A DNA stretch of 64,000 nucleotides from Chionis minor (taxonomy: Eukaryota; Chordata; Aves; Charadriiformes; Chionididae): the NCBI GenBank assembly GCA_013398295.1, contig VZSF01011130.1:189263-253262 (forward strand), written 5' to 3'. The translations under genes and the position numbers were made by a program. Every line of letters begins with the position of its first letter. Positions within the stretch are counted from its first letter, which is position 1. Below the pieces are notes generated by a model. It made no database searches. It had not been told where the DNA came from and saw only the letters and a list, made by a program, of their open reading frames with translations. Of the stretch, positions 49,701 to 61,400 are shown piece by piece.

Positions 49701-51689
49701 TCTAGTTGTTGTTAGTCTGAATCCACAAACAAAATTAGCATTTTGCTACCTGTTTTTAGTAGGTTTGAAAACAACCCAGTAATTTTTTTTCTATTTGATG
49801 AGTTTCACCTCCAAAATTTATTACTTTACTCCTAAGTGCGTTGGATTTTGAAGCAAAAAGAACGTTCCTAATTGATACTTGTACCTAATCAGATGTATTT
49901 TACCACCTGCATTCAAAATGATGCATAAGTGCTAAACTCTTTTCCTGAATTTGACATAGAGGAAATTGGGAAACTATTATCTAATATTTTTTTCAAGCTC
50001 AACATATTTGACAGGAAATATGATCTTCCTGCAAGAACACCACAGTTTTATTTATTTTTAAAAAAGTCCTACCTCGGAGGGAAATGAAGGTCCTTCATAT
50101 CTTCATTTATATTTTTTAATCTCTCCCACTTACAGGAAAAAATCTGAGGTAAACTTTGAATATCAAACCATGATTTACACCGGAGTTGTCATAATGCATT
50201 ACTATATTTGATGTTGAAAAGCCGGCTGCTTTTAAGGTCACTGTGACATATATTACGGCAAATTTTAATGAAGCATGGACTTGGAAAAACCTTTTGAAGT
50301 TCACTCATTAATGTATTTGTTCTGTAAAGCATCACAGAAGGTCTACCTGAACATTAGCTTTCACTTTTTTGATTCAAGTCTAATGAACTACTAAATGGAG
50401 TGAATGAAAGAAAGCATTGGTTTTCAGGGGGAAAAAGCAGCTGTCAATACTTGTTGATGTACTAGAAATCATATATTACTCATAATGAAAACTGTTTGGT
50501 TACACAAATGAATGTGACCCAATAGCTTCATTCGGTGCTGTTTTACAGTGAGTCGCAGCTAAATGCGTATATATTTTATTTGTATATTTGTAATTCTTGT
50601 GTTTACCAAATTCTAAGGCCATCTTTTTATTTTATGAGATATCAATGTATTTTCAGCCACTTTAATTTTATTTCTGCCAGCAAAGTTTAATTTTATTCTC
50701 TGCAATGGTGCTTGAACACATAAGCTAACATTCCCATCCCAACGGATCAGAGAAATAGTTGACGAGTAATTGGCTATAAAAGTTTAATTTGGACAAATAT
50801 TCACACTTTTTCAGTGTATGTCATAGTCAGTTGAAAAGGAATCTTCCATCTGGATAACTCTGTAGACTAATTTGTCATTGGGTTGGCACCAGAGAATAGA
50901 TGATCAATATTATATGTCAAATGCAAGCTGTACTTTTAAGCACACTAAATATAATGGGATCATATAAATAACACAGCCTATGTATTGCTGCATTGTGAAG
51001 GCACCAAATTTTTCTTACTTTCCCAGGAGATTTTGATGAGATCAGATTTTCCTATTTTTGTTTAGACATATAGATGCATAATTTCCAAAACTGTGTGAAT
51101 CTAAACTGAATTGTAGTCTGAGCTTATTTTCATAGGTTTAGGGTGCAAAGGTAGTTGCTGAAATTTCTCATTTTCTGGCGATCAGTCCCTTCCCTGTAAA
51201 AGTAAGTTCCTCCTGCATAGATGTGGAAAGAAAAAAGAGAAAATATTGTTTCAGAGGTATTACTACTACTGTGTTCCTATGAAACCAAGAAGTTTCTTTA
51301 TCTTCCTGATAGACTTTTGGTAATACACTACTGAAGTTCATTTGAGCTATTTATGGATAATATCCTAATCTTTTAACAAATATTGCATAGAACAGAGAAA
51401 TAAATTTGGCAGGGCGTCAACTGCTTCATCAACTAATGATCAACTAACATCCTTCTACCAATGCTTTTAATGTAAAAAATATTGATTTGACCTTTTTGAT
51501 GACTGTTTTGAAATTAATTTCAGTATGCTTCCTAGGACTTTTCAAGATCTCTAAACCATATTTATAGAAAAATATTCACATTCTGGCTTTTATGCCTCTC
51601 ATTATTTAGATACACAATGATCTGTGGTCAATACACTCAGTGTTTCTCCAGAAAACTGGTTAAATTTTCTCATTAGAAAATGTTTCTTG

Positions 51690-51753
51690 CTTTGGTTTGT
51701 TCTTGTTTGGAGTTCGTTGTTTGTTTGTTTGGGTTTTTTTTGGGGGGGGGGGT
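51690..51753. repeat. T/G-rich low-complexity tract with long T and G runs
   Basis: TTTG-type repeats run into eight T and then about ten G. It is the complement of the A/C-rich tracts elsewhere in the window. Confidence 0.8.
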
Positions 51754-54700
51754 AGTGCATATGTCTTAGTTAAAAATATAAACATATGAACAGTTATGCA
51801 GCTGCAAATAAATGGACAGAATATTGTCAGGCATAAGAAGTGATTAATAAGCTACTGGAACACACAAAAAAAAGAAAAAACTGAACAAACTAAGAATTTA
51901 AAGTAACATCATACTAAGAAAAGGAAAATAAAATGATGCAGGTCATGATTCTGCAAAAGTAAATGTGTGGTATTCAGTGGAAGGTTGGACTTCAAAGGCA
52001 ATTTCAAAACTTAAGCTCCCATTTATAGAACTAATTAGGAGACTGTACAGTAAAGTCCACTAAGCTTCAATAAAACTGCAAAAATAAATCTGTATTTTGG
52101 CAAAATCATACTGAAAACAAAACAGCAAGTTCATCACGAAGTCCTTCTAACTTCCTGAATCAGGGAGTGTTAGTTTTTCTACTTCATAACCTGGGATTAA
52201 TATACTTACTTGATTCTACTTGTTAATTACAGTGAGCCAGTGGACTGGCTGCAGTGTTTTCATTTGTTTAGGGTAGCGACTTACAGTTGTCCCTGAGGCT
52301 TGGGGCTGGGGTGGGGCTGTTTCAAGGCCTGGGATTCAAATCGTAAAGTTATCATTTTAGTCTGAAAAGGATTGTTTTGCTGTATATGGTTAAGTGCCTG
52401 AGATTAGCCAGTAACAATGTCTGCAGGTGAGAAAGAGCACAGTGAACATAAATATTGTTTATTTCTGCTCTTTCAAAATGTGAGGATTCAAGCAGAAAAA
52501 TGAGACCCACAAAACAGGAATATAAAAACAATTTCTTCTCTGTCTCCCAATTATATTAACACAAAACTATCTTACTCCAACTTCTCTTATGAATCATGTA
52601 GCTACATCTAGGGTTTGGTGAAAAAAGAAATCAACAAATAACAGACCAAGAAGAATATTTAACGGCTAGAATTATTAGAAAATTAAGCTAGATTAATCTT
52701 CAGTTTGCATCAGAGCAGGAATTACAAAAACAGACGTTTCAATGTATTGACCCTTTCCTTTGAGGACTCACAAAGCAGAGTAATCTTCTGCCTCCTCACA
52801 GTTTTGCTAATGTATTTTATTTATTTTTAGCCTGAATTTTCAGACAGAAGAATGCAAACATATAAAATGGAGAAGTATCTCTATAGACATCTTACCTATT
52901 TTTTCCTTCTTTCCTAACATTTGCCACTGTTATATTAGTTAGAAAGTACCAAATTAGAAATACCACTTACATACAATGATCAGGTTAAACATTTGCACTA
53001 GCCTGTACCTAACATTGAATCGTCATAGAAAAGTATTTTCCAATTGATTTTAAAGATAATATTTACTGCATTAACATTTATTATTATTACTACTAATAAT
53101 AAATCTCAATTGGAGTAACAGTAATAATTTCAAAATGGTTTAATTGGGCTCAGTGTTGTAGGCACATAACCAGTTCAGTCACATGAAATTGCAAGGGAAT
53201 GTTACAATCAAATAAGCAAATTTACCTGGATTAAACTAATAAGGCAGCCAACTGAAAATTCAGAAATGCTTCATCTCTTGCATAATTCTTTATTTTTTTA
53301 GCAGCCTTATTCAGCCAAGATGTAAAAGCAATACTCTCTGACATTACCTTAGACTGAAATGAGTAATTTCATTGGTTTTCTCTCGGTTATCTTGGCTGTA
53401 ACTGTAGCACCATCACTCTCCCCTTCCAAAACATAACCAGTAGAAGTGGTAGATGAGATGGATGTTCAGTATTAAGAGCTTTCAGCTCCTCTGCATGCTT
53501 TTTCCCACAGATTTGATGTTACAGTGATGTAGCAAACCCCTACTGCAGGTATAGGTGAAACGAAGAGAGTAACTGTTCAGTTTGTCTGTCCGCTGCCTGC
53601 TGTGGGCAGATTGCCACCTGGATTTTGTTGAAGTGACTGAGCAGTAAAGAAGAAACTTACTGCCTAGCCATAACTACTGCATTTTAGGTCAATGTAAATC
53701 CCTTTTCAGTAGGAAGAAAGAAGGGGAAAGACTGCTTCCACATGGAACGGCTGAGCAAACTCTGTCTGGAGATGGAAGAAGCCTGCAGTATGGCTGTAAA
53801 CACAGACATTCCCAGCCTCATCTGTTCTCACCCTCCATTCTCCCTGCCCAAAAAGGCCTGCCTAAATTCAGTCCCAAATGTAATAAAAAGGCCTATGAGA
53901 GTCTCAATAAACCTAGAAAGCCAACCTTCTTGAACAGCTGTTTTCAAACCTTTTTATTTTCACTTCTTTGCAGTGCAGATCTGACTTCCATCTATACAAA
54001 GAGCTGCTTTGTTCTAACATAGTGTTTTATGCAGGATGACTTTAGACAAAGATTCCTTTCATGTTTTGGGGTGTTCTCTCTGAAAGAAAACAGCATTGCA
54101 ACTCTATGTTGTGGCTAACTTGGGAACCTGCCAAGTGATTTCCCCAGACTAAAAGCTCTGGTTTCAGAACCATTTCTGGCACAGCTTTCCAGTTACTGCA
54201 AAATACCACATGCCTACTGATTTCACTGAAGCATTACACACCACCTAACTTTCCATTGGTTTAACTGTACAGAAATAGATTTCAGCACTACTGTAAGCCC
54301 TTTTGTATCAGTATAAGTACGTCTACTCGAACAGGTTGTTGATTTGATTTACAGCATTAGTTTGTGAACATACATAGTTAAAATGAATAGCAAGGTGATC
54401 AACGAAAGAATAATTTTATCCTACAGAAAAGTACATGTAGACAAAAATTTCCTTTTCTCCCTAGTTTTACTACAGAACTCAAGCGCATTAGTTTCAAGAT
54501 AAGCAAAACTTCTGCTTAATAGTAATTCAAGTCCAGGTGGCTGAGCCACACCACTAGAATACAGTTTGGAAAATAGAGTATATGAAATTACAAAAATGCT
54601 GGCAAGCAAATGACAAATTATTTCTCAGTGTTTGTCAACTTTTAAGAAACCCTTTCTTGTATACATGGCTATTTCTACAAAGGATCCCAGGAGGAAAATA

Positions 54701-56016
54701 ATCTTCTCTTCCAGGCAACAAAACAAATACAGTAACATTTGTCACAGACTAAAATAATCCTCATACCTCAACACAACACAAAAGAGAATTTCTGAAGCAG
54801 TGTATATAAGCCGCAACAGATCTCAAGTATACCTAGCTTGATTATGGAAAAAACACAGGAACTATCAAAAATGTGTGATAATCTCTGATGCAAAGACTAC
54901 AAACTAGAAGATGTACGAAGATTATGTGGCAATAAAAGCATAAAACGTGTAAATGTTAGACAGTTTCTCAGCGAAGCAGGACAACAAGCCCTTAAAATAT
55001 TAATGTTTTTATATGGGGTTTTTTTCCTCAGCTTAGAAGGTAACTGCACTTGCATTACTGGAAGCTGGGCTATTCTGAAGATAAAAGCAGGACACTACCG
55101 TGGACGCAAAAGGGACTCACAATTTGTAAGCCACCGAGCTCCAGTCTGTTCTCACACTAGGCGCACCTATTCCATCTACCTGGAGACTGCACGGTACAAA
55201 GCAAAGCGCAAGATCTGAAGCTGCTTCAGGGTATCAACAAATAGTGAAATAAAATTGATATATTTAACAGAAAAGCTAAACGTTATTTAAGTTTTTAATT
55301 AATTAAACATTTTCAAAATTAGGTTGATTCCCATTCACTTTTACATGTCTAAAAAACCAGCTCTTCTTTTCATCTCAAGATTTGGTGATGTTACAGTCAA
55401 GCAAGTAGAACTTATCTGAAGACTGTGTCAGTTTTTCCAGTGCTATAGGACTCGCTGTGCTGCATAGCTTTTAAGTGCTGTGCCAAAAGCACAGAGAGAA
55501 AAAACAAACAGCTCTGTCTTAGAAACCACATCCAGGTCTCCTGCATTGTGCTGTTGAACTGTTCAAACTTTAATTTTAGTAATTTTTAATAATTTATTTT
55601 TAATAATTGTTGAGCTAGTGAATTCATCTTGTGGTATTTTATTTTCAATTGACTATCTAATTTTAAACAGCGTGTTGCATTCTCTCATAGATTTTCAAAT
55701 TGTCTATTTCACTGATGTCAATGATTTTCTCATGTAGTGGGATGACTTTCACCATATTCTATGGGGAAAAAGTGGTAATTCTAGCGGTTCTCCATTATAA
55801 GACCTGTTTGACAGCTGAGTAGTAATTACAAAAAATCACCACTAGGAGGCTGGTACTGAGCTCTTTTTGGCACACTCAGTGAACCTAAATGGCTCCATTT
55901 AAGACTTTGATGTAACATAATGTAAAATCAGGACAGACTTCCCTTCAAGTCAGCGATGAAAAAGATGGGAGGGAAGCAATTCTTCTTTTATACAATTTAG
56001 GATATTATACATATTT

Positions 56017-56057
56017 AACAAGTCACAGTAGGTAACATAACAAGTCACAGTAGGTAA
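56017..56057. repeat. Tandem duplication, 22-bp unit, at the CR1 5' junction
   Basis: AACAAGTCACAGTAGGTAA occurs at 56017 and again at 56039 without a mismatch. It lies immediately before the first CR1-like base, so it may have arisen during insertion of the element. Confidence 0.8.
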
Positions 56058-57392
56058 AACCAGGGGCTCTGAGAATGGAGAACTGCCCACAGTAGGAGAA
56101 GATCAGGTTCGAGACCACCTGAACAACCTGAAAGTGCACAAGTCCATGGGACCTGATGAAATTCATCCCCAGGTCCTGAAGGAGCTGGCGGACCAAGTTG
56201 CGAAGCCACTTTCCATCATATTTGAGAAATCGTGGCAGTCTGGTGAAATTCCTGTGGATTGGAAAAACGGGAACATAACCCCGATATGCAAGAAAGGAAA
56301 AAAAGAGGACCCAGGAAACTATAGGCCAGTCAGTCTCACCTCTGTGCCTGGCAAGATCATGGAGCAGATCCTCCTGGAATCTCTGCTAAGGCACATGGAA
56401 AATAAGGAGGTGATTGGAGACAGCCAACATGGCTTCACCAAGGGCAAATCCTGCCTGACAAACCTGATGGCCTTCTACGATACTGCCACGAACTTGGTGG
56501 ACAAAGGCAGAGCAACNNNNNNNNNNNNNNNNNNNNNNNNNNNNNNNNNNNNNNNNNNNNNNNNNNNNNNNNNNNNNNNNNNNNNNNNNNNNNNNNNNNN
56601 NNNNNNNNNNNNNNNNNNNNNNNNNNNNNNNNNNNNNNNNNNNNNNNNNNNNNNNNNNNNNNNNNNNNNNNNNNNNNNNNNNNNNNNNNNNNNNNNNNNN
56701 NNNNNNNNNNNNNNNNNNNNNNNNNNNNNNNNNNNNNNNNNNNNNNNNNNNNNNNNNNNNNNNNNNNNNNNNNNNNNNNNNNNNNNNNNNNNNNNNNNNN
56801 NNNNNNNNNNNNNNNNNNNNNNNNNNNNNNNNNNNNNNNNNNNNNNNNNNNNNNNNNNNNNNNNNNNNNNNNNNNNNNNNNNNNNNNNNNNNNNNNNNNN
56901 NNNNNNNNNNNNNNNNNNNNNNNNNNNNNNNNNNNNNNNNNNNNNNNNNNNNNNNNNNNNNNNNNNNNNNNNNNNNNNNGATAGGCTGAGAGAGCTGGGG
57001 CTGTTCAGCCTGGAGAAGAGAAGGCTCCGGGGAGACCTGAGAGCAGCCTTTCAGTATCTGAAGGGAGCCTACAGGAGAGCTGGAGGGGGACTCTTTGTCA
57101 GGAAGTCTAGTGATAGGACAAGGGGTAATGGTTTTAAATTGGAAGAGGGGAGATTTAGATTAGATATTAGGAAGAAGTTCTTTACTGTGAGGGTGGTGAG
57201 GCACTGGAACAGGTTGCCCAGAGAAGTTGTGGAGGCCCCATCCCTGGAAGTGTTTAAGGCCAGGCTGGATGGGGCTTTGAGCAACCTGCTGTAGTCAGAG
57301 GTGTCCCTGCCCATGGCAGGGGGGTTGGAACTTGATGATCTTTAAGGTCCCTTCCAACTCTAACCATTCTATGATTCTATGATTCTATGATA
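56058..57392 (+). mobile_element. Youngest-looking CR1 LINE copy, interrupted by a gap
   Basis: The ORF2 frame is open without a stop from about 56080 to the gap and again from the gap to 57294. Before the gap it has [35 protein letters not shown], the [16 protein letters not shown] block and [15 protein letters not shown], which form the N-terminal part of the reverse transcriptase. After the gap it has [36 protein letters not shown] and [11 protein letters not shown], the ORF2 tail. The RT catalytic centre falls in the gap. The 3' end shows three perfect tail octamers at about 57366-57391. Clean frames and tail point to a recent insertion. It is 5'-truncated and antisense to EYS. Confidence 0.94.
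56517..56979. other. Assembly gap, 463 N
   Basis: The run of N lies inside the CR1 RT domain. Young repeats of this kind commonly break assemblies. The length is probably an estimate: the same part of the CR1 copies at 218 and 20224 spans about 780 bases. Confidence 0.95.
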
Positions 57393-59071
57393 TTTTGGAA
57401 GTAAGGCCCAAGTAAACGGAGAAAGTATGTGAGAAATGGATACATTTGTAATATAGAACCTCCCTCCCACCGAGTTGCTGAAATACTCCTCCTCACGTTG
57501 GTACAAATGTCTGTGGATGGTCTAAGAAAAAGCACATCATAATATGCACACTTTCTTATATGTAAAGATCACAGCTAAACTCAGAACAGAAGTATGTTTG
57601 AGGTAGAAAACATTTAAGTACTGATTTACACTACCTGAAGGACTTGTGCTCCCAGCTAGAAGGACAGCTGGACTACAAAAAAAAAAAAAAGGAAAAGTAA
57701 CAACAAATAGAAATAAAGCATGACTTTGTAAAAATAAAGCATGTCCTGAGGTGGGCTTCTTAGGCTTTCATCCTTCAAGACCCGTCCTAAAAAGCAACCT
57801 ACACCAAGCTGTCAATCTTGCTTTCCCCAGGAACCCAACACAGAACTGGAAGCATTGGTAGCCTGTGCTGTCAGCTAGGTCAGAGCTCCCACTGCCTTAC
57901 TTAGGATCTAGAAATCTTCAGATACTCTGGTAGTATACCACAGTATACCTGAAGTATAGGATTTCCTTCCCCGGAGCTGGAAACCAGAGTATCCAGCTCC
58001 GGGGAAGGAAATCCTATACTTCAGGACACCCCTCAGATCACCCAGGGGTTTCCAGATTATGGAGTACTGGGTCTGGAGACTCATGAATTTCTGCAAGCCT
58101 GATGAACCATCTGGCTCAAGTTTGGGAAAGCCATGATGAGTTTATAGAAGCAGTAATCTCAAAATACCATTGCATTTTTTTAAATGTTCCAAACTAAAAT
58201 TAAAAGAAAAAAACCCAAACTCCTGGGTGGGGTTTTATTTTTCACAGCTGCAGAACCCATTTCCTAAGAAAAGCTTAAAAACTATTGATGAAACACACTG
58301 TGTAAACACTTTTTTGCTTGTAGCTGTCTATGATATTCAGCATTATTTATTACTTTGTGGCACTGGACATTTTTTTATATGCTGCTTCCAACAACCAGAA
58401 GAAGACACCTGAAACAGTTTACCTTTTCTTCAAACTTGTTTTAAAAGGTAAATTTTCAGGTGAAAAATTTAGATGTGAAATACAGGCTTAAAGCCATCCA
58501 GTAAATTCTAGTGATAAAGACAGAATGGAATCATATGAATTTGTATACAGTATGTTGGTTTACTTTCCACATTTAGCCAGACATGTTTCAGCAACTCCTA
58601 GTTATTAATTACTTCACTAGGAAATCTTTCTGAATAGAAGCTTCTCAAGGATATCCAGGGAGATTTTATCAACCTAATGCATTCATATCCTATGGGACAT
58701 CTTCAAAGACGATATAAAAAGGTAGCAAATGACATATGAAAAACGACATTATGATCACTGCAAGGAGTCTTTAGTCCAGAAGCATTTTGTAGATGTGATC
58801 CAGAGAAAGAAAAGGGATGAAGACAGGGCAGAGAAAACCCAGCCCAGAAGAGAAATATTTTTCACTCATGGGTATAAAAGGCAGATAGAATCCATCTCTC
58901 AAGTCTGAATAAGAGGGGAAAAAAAAAAAATAGTTTCACTTGACTGAACTGCTTAGATAACAGCCAAGTAGCTATATTAAAAGTACAAATCATGTTGTAC
59001 AAACTTACTCTTCACTTCATATGACCTTATGGAACTGCAGTCCAAAAGATCACATCTGTATCAGGATACTG
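57393..59071. other. Non-coding stretch with a long perfect hairpin
   Basis: No gene was recognised. It holds the 34-bp inverted repeat at 57948-58025 and A-runs at 57678-57691 and about 58919-58930. Confidence 0.6.
57948..58025. repeat. Perfect 34-bp inverted repeat with 10-base loop
   Basis: The left arm at 57948-57981 begins CCTGAAGTATAGG and ends GGAGCTGGA. The right arm at 57992-58025 is its exact reverse complement. The loop is AACCAGAGTA. Part of the loop and right arm (CCAGAGTATC, 57984-57993) is also the reverse complement of GATACTCTGG at 57921-57930, so the inverted copying is compound. Complete identity over 34 pairs implies either a very recent template-switch event or an assembly fold-back. 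Confidence 0.92.
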
Positions 59072-59412
59072 TATCAATGTCCTGGTTTGAGGTAAAACAG
59101 GACCAATTTTGTTCAGTAACTCTGCTTTCTAACTAGGCCTCTTCTAACTGCTGAAATTAACAGCATATTGTGCAGAAAACTGCTCTTTCTCAGAGTCATA
59201 AGACCCATGTTTATAGCTGATGCCAAGGCACGGTATGCAGAGAGGCCCTTGCTTAGACTTACTGCGATAACGACCAAGGCCAGGCACCTTGTTATTTGCC
59301 CTGTTGGAAGCAGAGAGGCGTAGAGGGGTCCCATCTGTGGGGAGGAGCAGACAGCACAGGTAACCCAAAACTGACCAAGCAGTGTATTCCATCCCATCTG
59401 CATCATGCTCAG

Positions 59413-59420
59413 CATAAAAG
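59413..59420 (+). promoter_or_regulatory. LTR TATA box
   Basis: CATAAAAG lies 335 bases into the solo LTR, upstream of the ATTAAA at 59782-59787, as expected for the U3/R boundary region. Confidence 0.5.
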
Positions 59421-59443
59421 CTGAGGGATCAAAGGCTCAGCAT

Positions 59444-59490
59444 TCCGTTGTTCCGTTGTTCCGTGGTTCCGTTGTTTCAGTTGTTCCGGT
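59444..59490. repeat. Short tandem CCGTTGTT-type repeats inside the LTR
   Basis: About five imperfect 8-10 base units (TTCCGTTGTTCCGTTGTTCC and variants) lie just downstream of the LTR TATA box. Confidence 0.75.
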
Positions 59491-59781
59491 TTTATCCGTT
59501 TCCCGTTTTACGGCTTCACCTTCTTCTCCGACTTGCTTGGGCTTTTGCTCTTGCTGGGACTCTTGCTTTCCTTCTTCAATGGCCGGCGTCCGAGGAGGAC
59601 TCCGTCGGTTCTTCTGCCTTTGATCCTGACCCATGTATTCCTGGATCCAGTTCCCTTCCGTCGCTGAGTCCAGTCTGGGACTTCCCAGTGCCTGCGGGTA
59701 ACGTGATTGTCATCCTGGGAGCTTGATACGGTTTTGTATATATTTCATTATTTTCTTTTGTTATTTTATTCTTTATATTTC

Positions 59782-59787
59782 ATTAAA
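59782..59787 (+). terminator. LTR polyadenylation signal
   Basis: ATTAAA lies in the 3' part of the solo LTR, followed by a T-rich stretch. Confidence 0.5.
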
Positions 59788-60211
59788 GTAGTTTAGTTCT
59801 TACTAAACTAGTCTCTCTTCTTCTCTCTCTCTCCTGCTCGGCAGGAGAGAGGGAACATCTGTCGCTCGGCTTGCTTGGGCCGATCCAGCCCAAACCCACG
59901 ACACATCAATTAAAGGACTTGGAAAATTAATTTCTAGTTACAGGTGAGTGGAGCAATTGTCTGCTTGAAGCTGTTGAAAACTACAGAGCCTGGAATCAGT
60001 AACAGTGTTCTTTTCCCTCCCTTTCTGGATGAATTTGATGATTTGGATCAATGCTTTGTACAAACATAATACCGTGGCACACAAGAACACAGTCTCAGGG
60101 CATGTAACTTTACATTGTGCTTGATATTTGCATGTCTATCAATTCATGCAGAAAAATAATTTTATGTAATTTGTTACATCTAAATTAGAGGTTTAGTGTT
60201 TGTGTATCAGC

Positions 60212-60249
60212 TATTCTTTTCTCCCAGCAAACTCTGAAAGGTCATTTCA
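60212..60249. repeat. First copy of a dispersed 26-bp exact repeat
   Basis: CCAGCAAACTCTGAAAGGTC and six further bases (60224-60249) recur exactly at 61375-61400. The pyrimidine-rich bases before it (CTATTCTTTTCT versus CTCTTCTTTTCT) also match. Sequence beyond the repeat diverges. Confidence 0.8.
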
Positions 60250-61362
60250 AAACAAAGCTGCTGATGTCGGTGTGACAGTTAAGCCGTTTTTCCCCTTTTT
60301 AACAAAAGCACAGACACCCAGAAAAGAAACCCTTTTATTGTGTAAGATATTTGTTTCTTTAAAGATGAAATAAATCCACCTATATATTCCATTGGAATAT
60401 TACTTCACTGTTACACATGAAGCTTGGAAATTAGTAACATTCAATACAGTAAGCTAAGATACAAGCTATTTCTTAGACTGGAGAGGCGAACACCCCTGAG
60501 AGACAAACGCTAACTTTTTGTTACATTTTGTGAAACTATTAAACCTTCAATTTGATTCAGTATCAGAATAAGAAAAATGAATTAAGTAACGCCTTCCTTT
60601 TAAAAGCAAGCATTTCTGATTATCTTCTCTTCCCTTCATCCGTCATGTTTTCAGAACACATATTCTCATCAACCCCGAGATTTAGAGATTAATATGTTAC
60701 CTCACGTCTGATATTGATTTTAGATTTAGCTTTAACAGTCTTTCAGTGAGCAGCTGCTAAAATCAAAACTATACTAAGGCAGAAAGGAATGCATAAGGCA
60801 AGATGATAATGTGGACTATGTGATTTTAGAGATTCCAAACTATCGGAGCTAGAAAGTCTGCTGCCCTCACCAATGGAAAGCTAAAGGTGCTTCCAGCTTT
60901 TCAGCTGGTGTATTTCCATTTTTGACCTTATAGTTGCTCACAAAGCACGTACTATATCAAACAGAGCTGGGCAGTATTTGTTTTACTCAAATCAACTCAT
61001 GTCTATGCTGCAAGAGCAGTTAATTTGCAGAACAGGTTCAAAACTCTAATAGTTCCGAGTCTAACTTTGTAATATAATACTACTGGCATGTGGCAAAATA
61101 AACCTACAGTCTGATACACTGATGCCGAAATAACCTAACTTTTAAGGATTGCTATTTTCTCCTTTGTTCCACTTCTCAGAGTCCAAAGACTAAATAGAAC
61201 TTTAAAAATAAGTAAACATAGAAAATCCTCATTGACTGGCAACTGCAAGAATTTCTAAAAAAGATCTGAAATGTCTGAAGTAATAGAATTCAGAACAATA
61301 ATTGCTAGATTAGAAAAAAGGAGGTATCGCCCCTTCTTTGACAGGCCCTTTTGTATACCTAC

Positions 61363-61400
61363 TCTTCTTTTCTTCCAGCAAACTCTGAAAGGTCATTTCA
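61363..61400. repeat. Second copy of the dispersed 26-bp exact repeat
   Basis: This is the same block as at 60212-60249, 1151 bases away in direct orientation. Confidence 0.8.

Larger units (their letters stand above)
46387..56016. other. AT-rich non-coding stretch, no gene seen
   Basis: These 9.6 kb contain no recognisable exon or mobile element. Items noted are an 11-bp tandem array at 46693-46729, an A/C tract at 46836-46850, a palindrome near 48028-48043 and a T/G-rich tract at 51690-51753. Open frames (63-71 codons) are chance-sized. Confidence 0.6.
59078..59903 (+). mobile_element. Solo LTR of an avian endogenous retrovirus, with target duplication
   Basis: The element begins TGTCCTGGTTTGAGG and ends ...CCCAAACCCACGACA. 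It is flanked by TATCAA (59072-59077) and CATCAA (59904-59909), a 6-bp target duplication with one difference. A 6-bp duplication suggests a class II (ERVK-like) virus. Internal landmarks are a CATAAAAG TATA box at 59413-59420, a tandem CCGTTGTT cluster, ATTAAA at 59782-59787 and a 10-bp stem with TCG loop at 59828-59850. An older U3 fragment of the same family lies at 11605-11868. No viral genes remain. Frames inside the LTR (for example 59405-59623) are not genes. It is antisense to EYS. Confidence 0.92.

Noticed and set aside
59405..59726. Frames of 65-92 codons on both strands
   Set aside because: They fall wholly within the solo LTR at 59078-59903.
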